A stretch of DNA of 64,000 bases from Gilliamella sp. wkB112 (GTDB lineage: Bacteria; Pseudomonadota; Gammaproteobacteria; Enterobacterales; Orbaceae), in the NCBI RefSeq assembly GCF_001690685.1, contig NZ_LZGL01000018.1:62001-126000 (forward strand), written 5' to 3'. Positions 26,510 to 36,348 of the stretch are shown here, piece after piece. Below the pieces are notes generated by a model. The model searched no databases and had not been told where the DNA came from. It saw only the letters and a program-made list of their open reading frames with translations. The translations under genes and the position numbers were made by a program. The number at the start of each line of letters is the position of its first letter. Position 1 is the first letter of the stretch.

Positions 26510-27130
26510 ATGCATAAAATTAAATACGTTCTTCTAATAACATTATCTTTTTTACTTATAGCTTGCCAGACAAATAAAGTAAAAAATAATACCTCGATAC
26601 AACAGCAATGGCATGTTCATCAACAAGATTTAAAACAAGTAACGGCTTTTCAAGTTAATGGCAGTATAGCTTATTTTGGAGATAACTCACGCAACTATGG
26701 CCGCTTTTTAATCATGCAACAAGCGGTGAATAATTATGAAATAAAAATAACCACTCCTGTAGGCACCAATATTCTGACCTTGAAAGCTAATAACAATTAT
26801 GCGGAACTTATAGATAAAAATGGCAAAAGTTATACAGATAAGAACGTCGAAGATTTAATGAGGAAAATCTCTAATATCAATATCCCTTTAGATTCATTAC
26901 ATAATTGGTTAAAAGGATTTTCGGATGATATGAATACCGACAAATTGGATAATTCCGGTAGATTAGTGGCTACTGAATTTATGCAAAACAACAATCGATG
27001 GAATTTAAAAATTAATAATTATATGACCCGCAGTTATAAAAACAAAAATATTGACTTACCGGCTCTAATTGAACTGACTCATGGTGACCAACGCGTACGT
27101 TTAAAAATTGATAACTGGGTATTACGTTAA
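26510..27130 (+). CDS. lolB: outer-membrane lipoprotein LolB
   Basis: Receives lipoproteins from LolA and inserts them into the outer membrane. 206 residues (E. coli 207), lipobox LIAC. Family features: QWHVHQQDLKQVTAFQVNG at the start of the mature part and LHNWLKG in the middle. The frame is open from 26468, but the ATG at 26510 gives a proper lipoprotein signal. It precedes ispE by 12 bases, and the partners LolCDE are encoded 11 kb away. Confidence 0.9.
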   Translation: MHKIKYVLLITLSFLLIACQTNKVKNNTSIQQQWHVHQQDLKQVTAFQVNGSIAYFGDNSRNYGRFLIMQQAVNNYEIKITTPVGTNILTLKANNNYAELIDKNGKSYTDKNVEDLMRKISNINIPLDSLHNWLKGFSDDMNTDKLDNSGRLVATEFMQNNNRWNLKINNYMTRSYKNKNIDLPALIELTHGDQRVRLKIDNWVLR

Positions 27131-27142
27131 TAGGAATTAGTC

Positions 27143-27982
27143 ATGAAACAATGGTTAGCTCCTGCTAAATTAAATTTATTTTTATACATTACTGGTCGTC
27201 GTGCCGATAATTATCATAATTTACAAACGCTGTTTCAATTCATTGATTATTGTGATCAGTTGACATTTAAGGTTCGTCAAGATGGTCAAATCAATCTATT
27301 AACTGAGTTTGCACACATTCCTAGCCATAAAAATTTAATTGTAATAGCGGCGCAAAAATTAAAAGCCTTTATCAATCACCCCGATTTGGGAGTTGATATT
27401 GCTATTGAAAAAAACATCCCCATGGGAGGGGGCCTTGGTGGAGCATCATCCGATGCTGCGACCGTTTTAGTAGCACTTAATCAGTTATGGCAACTTAATC
27501 TGTCAACACAAGTATTAATGGATATTGGCAGAGGAATTGGTGCTGATGTACCTATTTTTATATATGGACATGCTTCTTTCGCACAAGGTATTGGTGATCA
27601 ATTTCAAGCATTAACGATTCCTGAACATTGGTATTTAGTCACCTGCCCTAATATTGAAATCTCAACAGCAAATGTTTTTAATGATCCTGAGCTTACTCGC
27701 AACTCAGCAGTTAAAAACATTGATGATTTACTGGCGTTACCGTTTGCCGAGCATTTAAATGATTGTGAAAGCATTGTCCGTAAACGTTACCCTGAGGTTG
27801 ATAAAATAATTGCTTATCTTTCGCAATTTGCTCCAACTCGTTTAACGGGGACTGGTGCCTGTATTTTTACTCAATGTAAATCCAAGCAACATGCCATGGA
27901 AATTCAAGCACATCTTGATGCTTTATCAGTGCATAGTATTATTGCTAAATCACTAAATGAATCGCCACTTTATACAAAGTAA
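27143..27982 (+). CDS. ispE: 4-diphosphocytidyl-2-C-methyl-D-erythritol kinase
   Basis: GHMP kinase of the non-mevalonate isoprenoid pathway; phosphorylates CDP-methylerythritol. 279 residues (E. coli 283). The ATP loop PMGGGLGGASSDAATVLVAL is near residues 93-112, the opening is WLAPAKLNLFLYITGRR, and the C-terminal motif is LTGTGACIF. Downstream of lolB in one operon. prs, the usual next gene in enterics, is absent here. Confidence 0.95.
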   Translation: MKQWLAPAKLNLFLYITGRRADNYHNLQTLFQFIDYCDQLTFKVRQDGQINLLTEFAHIPSHKNLIVIAAQKLKAFINHPDLGVDIAIEKNIPMGGGLGGASSDAATVLVALNQLWQLNLSTQVLMDIGRGIGADVPIFIYGHASFAQGIGDQFQALTIPEHWYLVTCPNIEISTANVFNDPELTRNSAVKNIDDLLALPFAEHLNDCESIVRKRYPEVDKIIAYLSQFAPTRLTGTGACIFTQCKSKQHAMEIQAHLDALSVHSIIAKSLNESPLYTK

Positions 27983-28075
27983 AGACAATATATTCGATTA
28001 TTATTTCATCTAGCTAATTTTGGCTACGTGAAGCAATAACCTATTACTACTAAGAAAAATATAAATAAAAATATA

Positions 28076-28723
28076 TTAATTAACTGAATCACCAGGTATA
28101 ACAAATAGATGCTGATCGTAATATTCGACACAATATAAGCCTTCATAAGAATGGTAGCCTTGTTCTGCCAAGCCCGCCTTTAACCAATCTTCATCTTTGC
28201 CCAAACTTTCTAAAACATCGGCGATCGGTTTTTCATTTTCTAAGACGATTACTGAAATATCTTTATCACCTTTTTTAACTACCGTTAATTGACCATTGGG
28301 TTCGAGTATAGCTTTGTCAACGGCATTGATGGTGAAGATATTTTTCATTCTAAGTAATACCGCAAAACTAGAAATATCCATATTAATCGCAGCGAAAGCT
28401 GACAATTTTAATTTGCCGTTATCCATTAAGATGATCGGATTACCCACAATAAAAGCCTTGGCATTTTGGCTTTTTTGCTTTAAATAATTCGAAGTGTACA
28501 TAATGACGGTCCACATAACTATTACCACTAAAAAATCCAACACTGTTAATTTAGGATTGTAAATTATGCCACCGGCTATACCACCTAAAATCATATTACC
28601 AATAAAATCAATGCTCGACATTTGTGACAGCGAGGTTTTACCGGTGATTTTCAAAAATAAAATGATACAAATAAATACAACCAATAATTTCAATGCAATG
28701 ACCAAAAAATCGTAATAATTCAT
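28076..28723 (-). CDS. DUF421 membrane protein, YetF-like
   Basis: 215 residues: about three N-terminal transmembrane segments (10-30, 37-57, 62-80) followed by a cytoplasmic DUF421 domain with RMKNIFTINAVDKAILEPNG and QLTVVKK. The family is linked in spore formers to YetF/SpoVA-type membrane proteins; its role in Proteobacteria is unknown. Convergent with ispE. Confidence 0.8.
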   Translation of the reverse strand: MNYYDFLVIALKLLVVFICIILFLKITGKTSLSQMSSIDFIGNMILGGIAGGIIYNPKLTVLDFLVVIVMWTVIMYTSNYLKQKSQNAKAFIVGNPIILMDNGKLKLSAFAAINMDISSFAVLLRMKNIFTINAVDKAILEPNGQLTVVKKGDKDISVIVLENEKPIADVLESLGKDEDWLKAGLAEQGYHSYEGLYCVEYYDQHLFVIPGDSVN

Positions 28724-28840
28724 TTCAGTATTACTCCAACAATATTATTGATGTTTAATTAGTAAGAAAGGCAAGAATAGGAATTTAAGAATCGGCAGTA
28801 ATAATACCTGTTTGTTATGAGTTTGTCTTGTTATAAAAAA

Positions 28841-28858
28841 TGGCGGTGTTAACCGCCA
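28841..28858 (-). terminator. terminator of the PheC-like gene
   Basis: TGGCGGT / ACCGCCA with a 4-base loop, followed on the minus strand by TTTTTTA. It begins 20 bases after the stop codon. Confidence 0.85.
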
Positions 28859-28878
28859 ATTAATCACTAATTTGTAAC

Positions 28879-29646
28879 TTAATTGAAGTGAGTTTTAACG
28901 CCCCATTTTACGGCAAATTGTTCTTTATTTGAGGTTGGTAGCCAGTTATTAATAATATCGATTAATTTTTGGTTATCCGACTGAACCATATAGGCTTTAT
29001 AACTTTCTGTTCCTTTAAATGGTTGAGTAGTTGCCAAACATAATACTTGTGGTTCTTTATATTGATAATACTGACCTTCAATAAGATCGGTTACCATCAT
29101 ATCTGCGGTTTTATCCCTTAGAGCTTGAATATTATCAAAGTTATTTTTCACCCGGATTATTTGGGCATTGTGAATGTTATTATTAACAAAATTTTCATTA
29201 GTGCCACCCGGATTAACCACTACTTTGACTTTAGGTTGATTTATTTTGTCTAAAGAACTCAGATTGGCGGCAACATTACACGCGGCCAGCGCAATTTTTC
29301 CATTAGGTATCACTTGGTTAGACAATAAGAATTTGGCGGCACGATCTTTGGTATAAGTTACTCCACCCATAGCTACGTCATACTTATCATCAACTAAATC
29401 CTGCGATAAAGTTGGCCAACTGGTAATATAAAACATAAGGGTTAATTTAAGTTGTTTGGCTAAATCTTTCGCCATGTCCACGTCGAAGCCAACTAACAAA
29501 TCTTGTTTATCGTAAAAAGCCAGTGGTGCATAATCTGCTGGCACTCCAATACGGAGTACGCCGGAATTGATAATTTCGTCATAGGTTCTTGCGTGCGCAA
29601 GTTGCGAACCTAATAGTAATATTGCCAATAATGCTAGTTTTTTCAT
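28879..29646 (-). CDS. pheC: periplasmic solute-binding-fold protein, cyclohexadienyl (arogenate/prephenate) dehydratase-like
   Basis: 255 residues with a signal peptide (MKKLALLAILLLGSQLAHA). The fold is that of amino-acid binding proteins (GVLRIGVPADYAPLAFYD, GFDVDMAKDLAKQL, DVAMGGVTYTKDRA), but VVVNPGGTNENFV, IQALRDKTADMMVTDLIEGQ and the following PQVLCLATTQPF match PheC cyclohexadienyl dehydratase, whose catalytic glutamate sits in the TD-x-x-E segment. PheC makes phenylpyruvate or phenylalanine in the periplasm. The ATG at 29646 is chosen for its GGAATGGA and clean signal. A plain amino-acid binding protein is the alternative; no ABC genes adjoin. Confidence 0.65.
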   Translation of the reverse strand: MKKLALLAILLLGSQLAHARTYDEIINSGVLRIGVPADYAPLAFYDKQDLLVGFDVDMAKDLAKQLKLTLMFYITSWPTLSQDLVDDKYDVAMGGVTYTKDRAAKFLLSNQVIPNGKIALAACNVAANLSSLDKINQPKVKVVVNPGGTNENFVNNNIHNAQIIRVKNNFDNIQALRDKTADMMVTDLIEGQYYQYKEPQVLCLATTQPFKGTESYKAYMVQSDNQKLIDIINNWLPTSNKEQFAVKWGVKTHFN

Positions 29647-29874
29647 TATTCCATTCCTTTTGCTAATCAATTATTACCTAAAAGTAGGTTACTTTATGTT
29701 AAGGTGATTTATTCAAGCGTCACTGCTTTAATTACTTAAAACAACTTATATTTAATTTGATATCGAGCTAATAAGCAATTTATTTTTGACTAAAATGAGT
29801 AAATTAAAATAAATGCAAATGCCTAACCTAAATAGTTGTCAATTTTTTGGTTGGCGTGATTGCTATATTGAAAT

Positions 29875-30558
29875 TTAATAGCGATACCCTACTCCATGAA
29901 TGGTTTTAATCAGCACCGGATTGAGTGGATCAATTTCAATTTGTTTACGTAATTTAGAAATGTGCTGATCAAGGGTGCGACTATTGGGGGAATAATCATA
30001 GCCCCACACATAATCGAATAACATGTCGCGAGTTACTACTTGGTTTTTATTTTGGTACAAACACTCCAAGATTTTGACTTCACGCAGTGATAATTCGATT
30101 ACTTGATCTTGGCGTTTAGCACAAAGTTCTATCGGATAGATGGTGAGATCACCAAAAACGAAAAACTCATCCGTTGTTTTATTGGTTGCTTGGGATTTTA
30201 AATAACGTTTGGCGATGGCTTTAATGCGCGCCCGCAGTTCGTGAACGCCAAAGGGTTTACTCATAAAATCATCGGCACCAAGTTCGAGCCCGACTACACG
30301 ATCAATTTCTTCATCTTTGGCGGATAAAAATAAGATCGGCACATCATCATTTAATTTACGAATTTCACGACAAACACTATAGCCATCGAGTTCCGGCATC
30401 ATAATATCTAAGATAATAAAATCGGGCTGATGTTGCGCAAATAGTTCTAAGGCTATGTGGCCATTTTCAGCCTCAATAATTGCATAACCCTCTTGTTCTA
30501 GCAAAATTGCCATGCCTTTACGAATATTTTGATCATCTTCGGCAATTAAAATTTTCAT
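29875..30558 (-). CDS. OmpR-family response regulator
   Basis: 227 residues. Receiver domain (1-115): acidic pocket Glu7-Asp8-Asp9, phosphoacceptor Asp51 in FIILDIMMPELDG, Lys101 in SKPFG. C-terminal winged helix with LSLREVKILECLYQNKNQVV and DQHISKLRKQIE, ending TIHGVGYRY. It lies 3 bases after the histidine kinase gene, its obvious partner, and is last in a three-gene operon. Confidence 0.92.
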   Translation of the reverse strand: MKILIAEDDQNIRKGMAILLEQEGYAIIEAENGHIALELFAQHQPDFIILDIMMPELDGYSVCREIRKLNDDVPILFLSAKDEEIDRVVGLELGADDFMSKPFGVHELRARIKAIAKRYLKSQATNKTTDEFFVFGDLTIYPIELCAKRQDQVIELSLREVKILECLYQNKNQVVTRDMLFDYVWGYDYSPNSRTLDQHISKLRKQIEIDPLNPVLIKTIHGVGYRY

Positions 30559-30561
30559 CGT

Positions 30562-32007
30562 TTACTCCATTAAAACTAGTGAAAAAGCCACACCCGGTTC
30601 ATAATTGGTCACTTGAATGCTGCCATGTAATTGTTCGGCTAATTGATTAGCAATGGTTAAGCCAATACCAGTACCGGAAACCCCTTCAGTGATGGATGAT
30701 TTAATCCGGTAAAATGGTTTGAAAATTTGTTTCAATAATTGATTAGGGATGCCATTACCATAGTCACGTACACTAATAATAACTTGTTGATCTTGGCGTT
30801 TAAGTGACAAATCAACTTGCTTACCCTGTGATGCATATTTTTCAGCATTACTAAGGAAGTTACTGATAATTTGGATAACACTATCGGCATCGGTGTTAAT
30901 AATGCAAGGATGCTGCTGATCTAAAAACAAATTAAGTTGCAATGACTTAGTTGCTAACACCGGTTTAAAAGTGGTATAAATTTGTTGGATTAATTGAGTT
31001 AAATTAACAGGTTTAATGTTGAGTTTAGCCGGTTTATTAAAATTCAGTATATTTTGCACTAGTCGCGTTAAGCGTTTACTTTCGCTGCTGATCACGTCGA
31101 GATAATCAGTAACCGGTGGCGGTTCATCTTCTAAATGTTCTCTGAGCATTTCTGAATACAGCGAGATGTTAGTTAAAGGGGTTTTAAATTCGTGCGAAAC
31201 CTGACCGACAAAACTGACTTGTTGCCGTGCTAACCGTAATGCCCTTGTATACTCACGGTACCAATAACTGATGAGGCTAATAATCACAATAACCAAAAAT
31301 ACAATAATCGCACCACCTAATAAATATAAGTTAAGTAGACTAGGTTGTTGATAATAGTAGGTTAATTGCCAATTTTGTAACGGGTAATCAAACACAAGCA
31401 TTACGCTAGTGGCATCTTGTGCACCATGGGTATAAATTAATTTGTCATTATTGAACAAGTTGAAATCATCGTTTAGTGGCTGATCATCAAATAAATTAAC
31501 TACGTCTAAGGCAAAGTTGAGTTGCGAGATCTCAAAGCCAACAATGGTTCCGGAAAATGTCGACCAATAGATCAGGTGATCATAAACTTGATACCAACCC
31601 GATTCGGGGCGATATTGTTCCGTTTGGGTATTATGATTAATTAGAATAGAATTATCATATTGAATTGAATCAACAATTTTAGACCATTGTGAATCACTGT
31701 TGTTAGTAAGGTATGCTAGCTTATGGTTTTTAATAATAAATATATTTTTTATATCGCTTTCTGTTCGCTGTAGGTTATCTGCTTTGGCTTGGTCGTCATT
31801 AATAAATTGCGCTAATTTATTAAGATAAACACTACGCTGGTTTAACAGCGATTCCACCGACGATTTTATATTGTTGGCTCGACTTTCAGCTAACATTTTG
31901 ACATGAGTTTGCTGCATTAGCACTTCATGTTCAATGGTGCGCCAGCCTAAATAACTAAACGTGGCCACCAATATAAACATCAATAAAATCGCTGTTATTC
32001 TTTTCAT
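30562..32007 (-). CDS. membrane sensor histidine kinase
   Basis: 481 residues. One transmembrane helix near 5-23, a periplasmic sensor of about 200 residues without a recognised domain, a second helix near 225-248, then HisKA with the phosphoacceptor His272 in VSHEFKTPLTNISLYSEML, and the ATPase domain with NFLSNAEKY, DYGNGIP and GTGIGLTIA. It sits between a VWA-protein gene (3 bases upstream) and its response regulator (3 bases downstream). Confidence 0.92.
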   Translation of the reverse strand: MKRITAILLMFILVATFSYLGWRTIEHEVLMQQTHVKMLAESRANNIKSSVESLLNQRSVYLNKLAQFINDDQAKADNLQRTESDIKNIFIIKNHKLAYLTNNSDSQWSKIVDSIQYDNSILINHNTQTEQYRPESGWYQVYDHLIYWSTFSGTIVGFEISQLNFALDVVNLFDDQPLNDDFNLFNNDKLIYTHGAQDATSVMLVFDYPLQNWQLTYYYQQPSLLNLYLLGGAIIVFLVIVIISLISYWYREYTRALRLARQQVSFVGQVSHEFKTPLTNISLYSEMLREHLEDEPPPVTDYLDVISSESKRLTRLVQNILNFNKPAKLNIKPVNLTQLIQQIYTTFKPVLATKSLQLNLFLDQQHPCIINTDADSVIQIISNFLSNAEKYASQGKQVDLSLKRQDQQVIISVRDYGNGIPNQLLKQIFKPFYRIKSSITEGVSGTGIGLTIANQLAEQLHGSIQVTNYEPGVAFSLVLME

Positions 32008-32010
32008 CAG

Positions 32011-33354
32011 TTATTTCTTAATTGTTCCTTGTTTAGATTCATATTGTTTTTCAGTTACTTGTTTACGATACACTTTTTCATCAGTTGTCTCAATAGCATC
32101 TGCCATAGCTTTAATTTTGCTAGCTTGTTGACTTAATCTGCCTCTGACTTCTGCTGAATCGGCACTCATTGATGCACCTATACTCATAAGTCTATTGCTA
32201 TTATCTTCTAACATTTTTTGCGCAGCTGCTTTATCGCCGGCATTATACATTTCTAAGGCTTTTTCGTTATCTAAGGTTACTTTTTGGATTTCAGTTTCAG
32301 CCACCACATCCTCAATAACCGAATCTTTTACTACTTGCGGTTTATTGGTGTAACCAATTTTCACCAATTGGCTTTGATTTTCAGTTTTATTCGCCAGTAA
32401 GTTATCATACTTTAATTCTACTTGAGCTAAGGTTTTATCTTCGCCGGTTTTACCTTTGCTTGGGATCACTTCTAATAATAAGTATTTTTCTTGATTGGCA
32501 TATAGTTGATTCATTCTAACGGTAACTTGGTTATCTTTTATTGAACCATCACGACCTAATAAACGTACAGGTTTGACACCATCTTTTAATTGAATATTAA
32601 TTACTACGTCTTGAGCAACCACAGACATTACATCTTTAAATTCACGTACAAACACGTTTTCCAGATCATAGGTATTATCAACAAAAACATGATTACCATC
32701 ACTATAACTGGCAATGGTTGACATTAATACTTCATTGTAATCAGAACCAATACCTAAAGTAGTAATGGCAATATTATTTTTGGCGGCTACGACAGCTAGT
32801 TCTGATAACTCACCGACTGAGGATGGACCAACATTAGCTTGACCATCGGAAAGCAAAATAATGCGGTTAATTTTGTCTTTAGAAAGTTGCTTTTTAACTT
32901 GATTAATGCCTTTACTTAAGCCAGCAAATAGTGCCGTTCCCCCCCTAGCTGTCACTTTACTATTTATTTGACTAATCAGTCTTTGTTTATTGGTCACTTT
33001 AGTTGATGGAATGATGATTTCGGCATCATTATCAAAAGTCACTACCGAGATGGTATCATCTTCATTAAGCATATTAACGGCTAAGATGGCAGCTTCACGG
33101 GCTTTTTCTATGCGACTACCGGACATAGAACCAGAACGGTCAATAACTAGAGCTAAATTAATGGGTACCCGTTTAGCTGAATCAAAATCAACGCCAGTTA
33201 AAGAAATTTTTAGGTAGTTTTTATCTTGGCTGTTTTCAAGAACAATTGGTGAGGCTAATTCCGAACGAATTTGAATTTGTCCTGATACTTTAGCTTGGCT
33301 AAAGAAGCTGAATAAAGATAGCCCAACTATGGCTAAGGTTTTTATAAATTTCAT
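32011..33354 (-). CDS. secreted von Willebrand factor A domain protein
   Basis: 447 residues with a signal peptide (cleavage near FFSQA, 21). The VWA domain (about 64-240) has a complete MIDAS: D72-x-S-x-S in VIDRSGSMSGS, the threonine of RGGTALFAGL, and the late aspartate of ILLSDGQANVG. A beta-sandwich region follows, then a helical Ala/Lys/Glu tail (about 360-447). Metal-dependent ligand or protein binding in the periplasm is expected. It is first in the operon with a sensor kinase and regulator, so it may supply or modulate the signal. Confidence 0.85.
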   Translation of the reverse strand: MKFIKTLAIVGLSLFSFFSQAKVSGQIQIRSELASPIVLENSQDKNYLKISLTGVDFDSAKRVPINLALVIDRSGSMSGSRIEKAREAAILAVNMLNEDDTISVVTFDNDAEIIIPSTKVTNKQRLISQINSKVTARGGTALFAGLSKGINQVKKQLSKDKINRIILLSDGQANVGPSSVGELSELAVVAAKNNIAITTLGIGSDYNEVLMSTIASYSDGNHVFVDNTYDLENVFVREFKDVMSVVAQDVVINIQLKDGVKPVRLLGRDGSIKDNQVTVRMNQLYANQEKYLLLEVIPSKGKTGEDKTLAQVELKYDNLLANKTENQSQLVKIGYTNKPQVVKDSVIEDVVAETEIQKVTLDNEKALEMYNAGDKAAAQKMLEDNSNRLMSIGASMSADSAEVRGRLSQQASKIKAMADAIETTDEKVYRKQVTEKQYESKQGTIKK

Positions 33355-33472
33355 GGCAATATCCTTGTTTATGAAGTTTATTCAATTATCTTCTTTCTGC
33401 CAATTAAACTGTCTAATTATTGTATTTATTTGTAAAAGTTTGTAAAAAACTCAATATTATTTCAAATGATCA

Positions 33473-33497
33473 CTAAAATAGTGCCGCGCTATTTTAG
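33473..33497. repeat. inverted repeat upstream of the VWA operon
   Basis: CTAAAATAG / CTATTTTAG, a 9-bp perfect stem around the GC-rich loop TGCCGCG, about 120 bases upstream of the VWA gene start and about 85 bases before the apt -35. It could be an operator or transcript hairpin for either gene. The rest of the 33355-33655 interval holds only the apt promoter. Confidence 0.5.
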
Positions 33498-33581
33498 CAA
33501 ATATCAATTTAAGCGTTAACCATACTATTACTTAAAATATAAGCAATTAGCTGTTTTTATAACCATGTTGTAGTTTGCATA

Positions 33582-33611
33582 TTGCAACACTCAAGATCGC
33601 CAGTATATAAT
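33582..33611 (+). promoter_or_regulatory. sigma-70 promoter of apt
   Basis: TTGCAA, 18-base spacer, TATAAT. Transcription would start near 33618, about 38 bases before the apt ATG. Confidence 0.65.
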
Positions 33612-33655
33612 GAAAGATTGCCAGTCTTATAGTAAATAATTTGAGACCCTTGAAA

Positions 33656-34207
33656 ATGAATCAATTACAAGAAAAACTTACCTTAATCAGAAATAGCATA
33701 ATTACTATCCCAGACTACCCTAAACCGGGGATCTTGTTTCGGGACATTACTAGTTTATTGGAAGATCCGGTAGCATTTAGAACTTCTGTTGAGTTGTTAA
33801 TTGATCATTATCGTGATAAAAAAATTGATAAAATAGTTGGCACTGAAGCACGTGGTTTTATTTTCGCAGCGCCAATAGCTTTAGCTTTAGGAGTTGGTTT
33901 TGTTCCGGTGCGAAAACCCAAAAAATTACCACGTGAAGTCTATAGAGAAGAATATCAACTTGAATACGGCACCGACAGTCTGGAAATTCATACTGATGCC
34001 ATCAAACCAGGGGAAAGAGTACTGATTATTGATGATTTGTTGGCAACCGGTGGTACAGTTGCAGCAACCGTAAACTTAGTGCATAAAGCTGGTGGTGTAG
34101 CTAAAGATGCCGCCTTTGTAATTAATTTACCAGCATTAGAAGGTAAAACCAAACTTACTGCGATGGGCATTGATTGCTTTACTTTAATTGATTTTGAAGG
34201 TAAATAA
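33656..34207 (+). CDS. apt: adenine phosphoribosyltransferase
   Basis: Salvages adenine with PRPP to AMP. 183 residues, the E. coli length. PRPP loop [13 protein letters not shown] near 124-136; other marks are [28 protein letters not shown] and [13 protein letters not shown]. The frame extends 15 bases upstream through a TTG, but the ATG at 33656 gives the family length and lies correctly behind the promoter. No dnaX follows, unlike enterics. Confidence 0.95.
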   Translation: MNQLQEKLTLIRNSIITIPDYPKPGILFRDITSLLEDPVAFRTSVELLIDHYRDKKIDKIVGTEARGFIFAAPIALALGVGFVPVRKPKKLPREVYREEYQLEYGTDSLEIHTDAIKPGERVLIIDDLLATGGTVAATVNLVHKAGGVAKDAAFVINLPALEGKTKLTAMGIDCFTLIDFEGK

Positions 34208-34218
34208 CCCTTTGTTAT

Positions 34219-34235
34219 GGGCACATTGGGTGCCC
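34219..34235 (+). terminator. terminator of apt
   Basis: GGGCAC / GTGCCC with a 5-base loop, 11 bases after the stop and followed by TGTTTAT. Confidence 0.75.
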
Positions 34236-34284
34236 TGTTTATACGCCTAAATGGCACATTCCAATTTATGTATCTTTTTCAAAA

Positions 34285-35031
34285 TCATTTACGAAACAGA
34301 TAAAAATCCGCTAATAGCTGCCTAAATGCGGATGAATAACGACCATCATCGTCACGCATACACAACTGCTGTTCCAGAGGATTATTACTTTGCTGACGTG
34401 AAAATGCCATTAATGTTAATGAAAAATCCTTGTTAGCATTGTACTTTACTTGCATTATTTGCTGTAAATACAGCTGATTGGATTGGCATAATAACTGAAA
34501 TTGCGAAGCTAAATGATACGGTAACACTAAGCAAAATACTCCGGTTGGCGCTAATAATCGCTTAACCGCATCAAGTAATTGTTGATGATCCAAACTGGCA
34601 GTATACCGGGCTAATTGCCGTTGTGAACTGCGACAATCCACTGCTATATCAAAATAAGGGGGATTGGTAACAATGAAATCGTAATGCATGGCTTGATTAA
34701 TACGAAATTGCTTAATATCTGCCTGGTAAGCATGTACCCCAACAAAAGGGATTTGAGCAATATTTTGCTGACATTGGTTCACTGCTTGTGCATCAATATC
34801 AATGGCGTCAACGCTATGATCCTGATTTTCCAGCCGCTGTGCTAACATCAATGCAATCACCCCACAACCACAACCTATATCTAAGATGCGTTTAGAGTTG
34901 GAATTTAAAGGCGCCCAAGCTCCCAGTAAACAACTATCAGTGGTTACCCGCATAGGGCTATTGTCGTGAGCCACAAAAAAACGCTTAAAGGTAAAACCAC
35001 CTTTTTTTAATTCTATTGATTTACTGGGCAT
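34285..35031 (-). CDS. trmN6: tRNA1(Val) (adenine(37)-N6)-methyltransferase
   Basis: YfiC/TrmN6 family; methylates A37 of tRNA1(Val). 248 residues (E. coli 245). SAM site [19 protein letters not shown], catalytic NPPYFD, and N-terminal [20 protein letters not shown] with LLGAWAP. The frame is longer, but the ATG at 35031 corresponds to the family start and overlaps the nfi stop by 11 bases, implying translational coupling. Confidence 0.93.
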   Translation of the reverse strand: MPSKSIELKKGGFTFKRFFVAHDNSPMRVTTDSCLLGAWAPLNSNSKRILDIGCGCGVIALMLAQRLENQDHSVDAIDIDAQAVNQCQQNIAQIPFVGVHAYQADIKQFRINQAMHYDFIVTNPPYFDIAVDCRSSQRQLARYTASLDHQQLLDAVKRLLAPTGVFCLVLPYHLASQFQLLCQSNQLYLQQIMQVKYNANKDFSLTLMAFSRQQSNNPLEQQLCMRDDDGRYSSAFRQLLADFYLFRK

Positions 35032-35692
35032 AGAGAAACTTCTTAAATAATGGTTTATTAGAGGCGATAGCATCAGCCCACCGAGTAGGTTCTGGCAAAC
35101 GATAGCCACGCAAACACTGCTTTACCCATTGCAACGCACTAGCTTGACTAACACGATGGCCTGCTGAAACAAATAAGGGATTACAGTTGTTTTTGCTTTG
35201 TAACACCCAACCAATTTGATCTTGTTTATCCATTAATGGGGTAACTTCGCCAACTATTTTAGCTAGTGGTTCATATTGACCACAAAGTCGTTTTTTCGCT
35301 ACGCCAATGGTGGGTATATTTAGTAACAAACCAAGATGGCTAGCTATGCCTAAACGCCTTGGGTGTGCTACCCCTTGTCCATCCACCAATAATAAATCCG
35401 GTTTTTGTTGGATGTGCTGCCACGCGGCTAGTAGAGCTGGATATTCACGAAATGATAAATAACCGGGAATGTATGGAAACTCAGTTGCAATACGGGCGAT
35501 CTGATAATCAACAACTTTAAACTCAGGATAGCTCAAGACCACTATGGCGGCGCGGGTAATGCTACCCTCTTGTTCAAAACCGACATCGGTACCACCAATC
35601 AAACGAACCGACTGACTAAAGTCATCGCTTAATTTGACTTGTTGGCATAACGTTAATTGAGTTTGTTTTAATTGTGCTAAATTAATAGACAT
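35021..35692 (-). CDS. nfi: endonuclease V
   Basis: Deoxyinosine 3' endonuclease for repair of deaminated adenine. 223 residues from the ATG at 35692, exactly the E. coli length. Catalytic acids: Asp36 in [10 protein letters not shown], the glutamate in [13 protein letters not shown], and the aspartate in [15 protein letters not shown]; also [12 protein letters not shown] and [12 protein letters not shown]. Upstream of trmN6 in a two-gene unit, divergent from yigZ. Confidence 0.94.
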   Translation of the reverse strand: MSINLAQLKQTQLTLCQQVKLSDDFSQSVRLIGGTDVGFEQEGSITRAAIVVLSYPEFKVVDYQIARIATEFPYIPGYLSFREYPALLAAWQHIQQKPDLLLVDGQGVAHPRRLGIASHLGLLLNIPTIGVAKKRLCGQYEPLAKIVGEVTPLMDKQDQIGWVLQSKNNCNPLFVSAGHRVSQASALQWVKQCLRGYRLPEPTRWADAIASNKPLFKKFLYAQ

Positions 35693-35746
35693 TTCGATTC
35701 TGTTCAGTATTATTAGTCGCAATAAATTGATTTTACCAGAATTAGC

Positions 35747-36328
35747 ATGCCATATACATTAGCAAACCCGATTGATCTGACTGAAGAAATAAAAAAAAGC
35801 CGTTTTATTGTTAATGCCGCTCCGATTAACTCTGCTGAACAAGCAATGGCTTTTATTGCGCAAGTGAGCGATCCCAGTGCTACTCATAATTGCTGGGCTT
35901 GGAAGATTGGTCAGCAATACCGTTTTAATGATGATGGAGAACCAACTAGCACTGCTGGTCGCCCTATTTTATCGGCGATTGAAGGCCAAGACTGCGATCA
36001 AGTTGTGGTGGTTGTCACCCGTTATTTTGGCGGTATAAAACTCGGCACTGGTGGCTTAATCCGCGCCTATGGTGGCTCCGCCAGCCATTGTTTACAGCAA
36101 GCTGAGTTAATCGAACTGATTGCCCGTATTCAACTACAATTTCATTGTTATTATAATGAATGGCCGATCATTGAAAATCGCCTTAAAGAGTTGAACGCAG
36201 TGATTGAGAAGCAGGATTTTGACGCTGCTGGCGTTAACGTAAATGTAGCGATTACTCAAAACCAAGCACAATCACTCCAACAAAGCCTTAGTGATATTAC
36301 TCGTGGACGAGTATTGATAAGTCTATAA
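35747..36328 (+). CDS. yigZ: YigZ/IMPACT family protein
   Basis: 193 residues (E. coli 204). The UPF0029/IMPACT domain shows [40 protein letters not shown] and [20 protein letters not shown]; a small C-terminal alpha/beta domain follows. Eukaryotic IMPACT regulates GCN2; the bacterial function is unknown. Divergent from nfi. A copy of the interspersed 40-bp repeat begins 21 bases after its stop. Confidence 0.9.
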   Translation: MPYTLANPIDLTEEIKKSRFIVNAAPINSAEQAMAFIAQVSDPSATHNCWAWKIGQQYRFNDDGEPTSTAGRPILSAIEGQDCDQVVVVVTRYFGGIKLGTGGLIRAYGGSASHCLQQAELIELIARIQLQFHCYYNEWPIIENRLKELNAVIEKQDFDAAGVNVNVAITQNQAQSLQQSLSDITRGRVLISL

Positions 36329-36348
36329 GATCTAAATCACATAATGTA

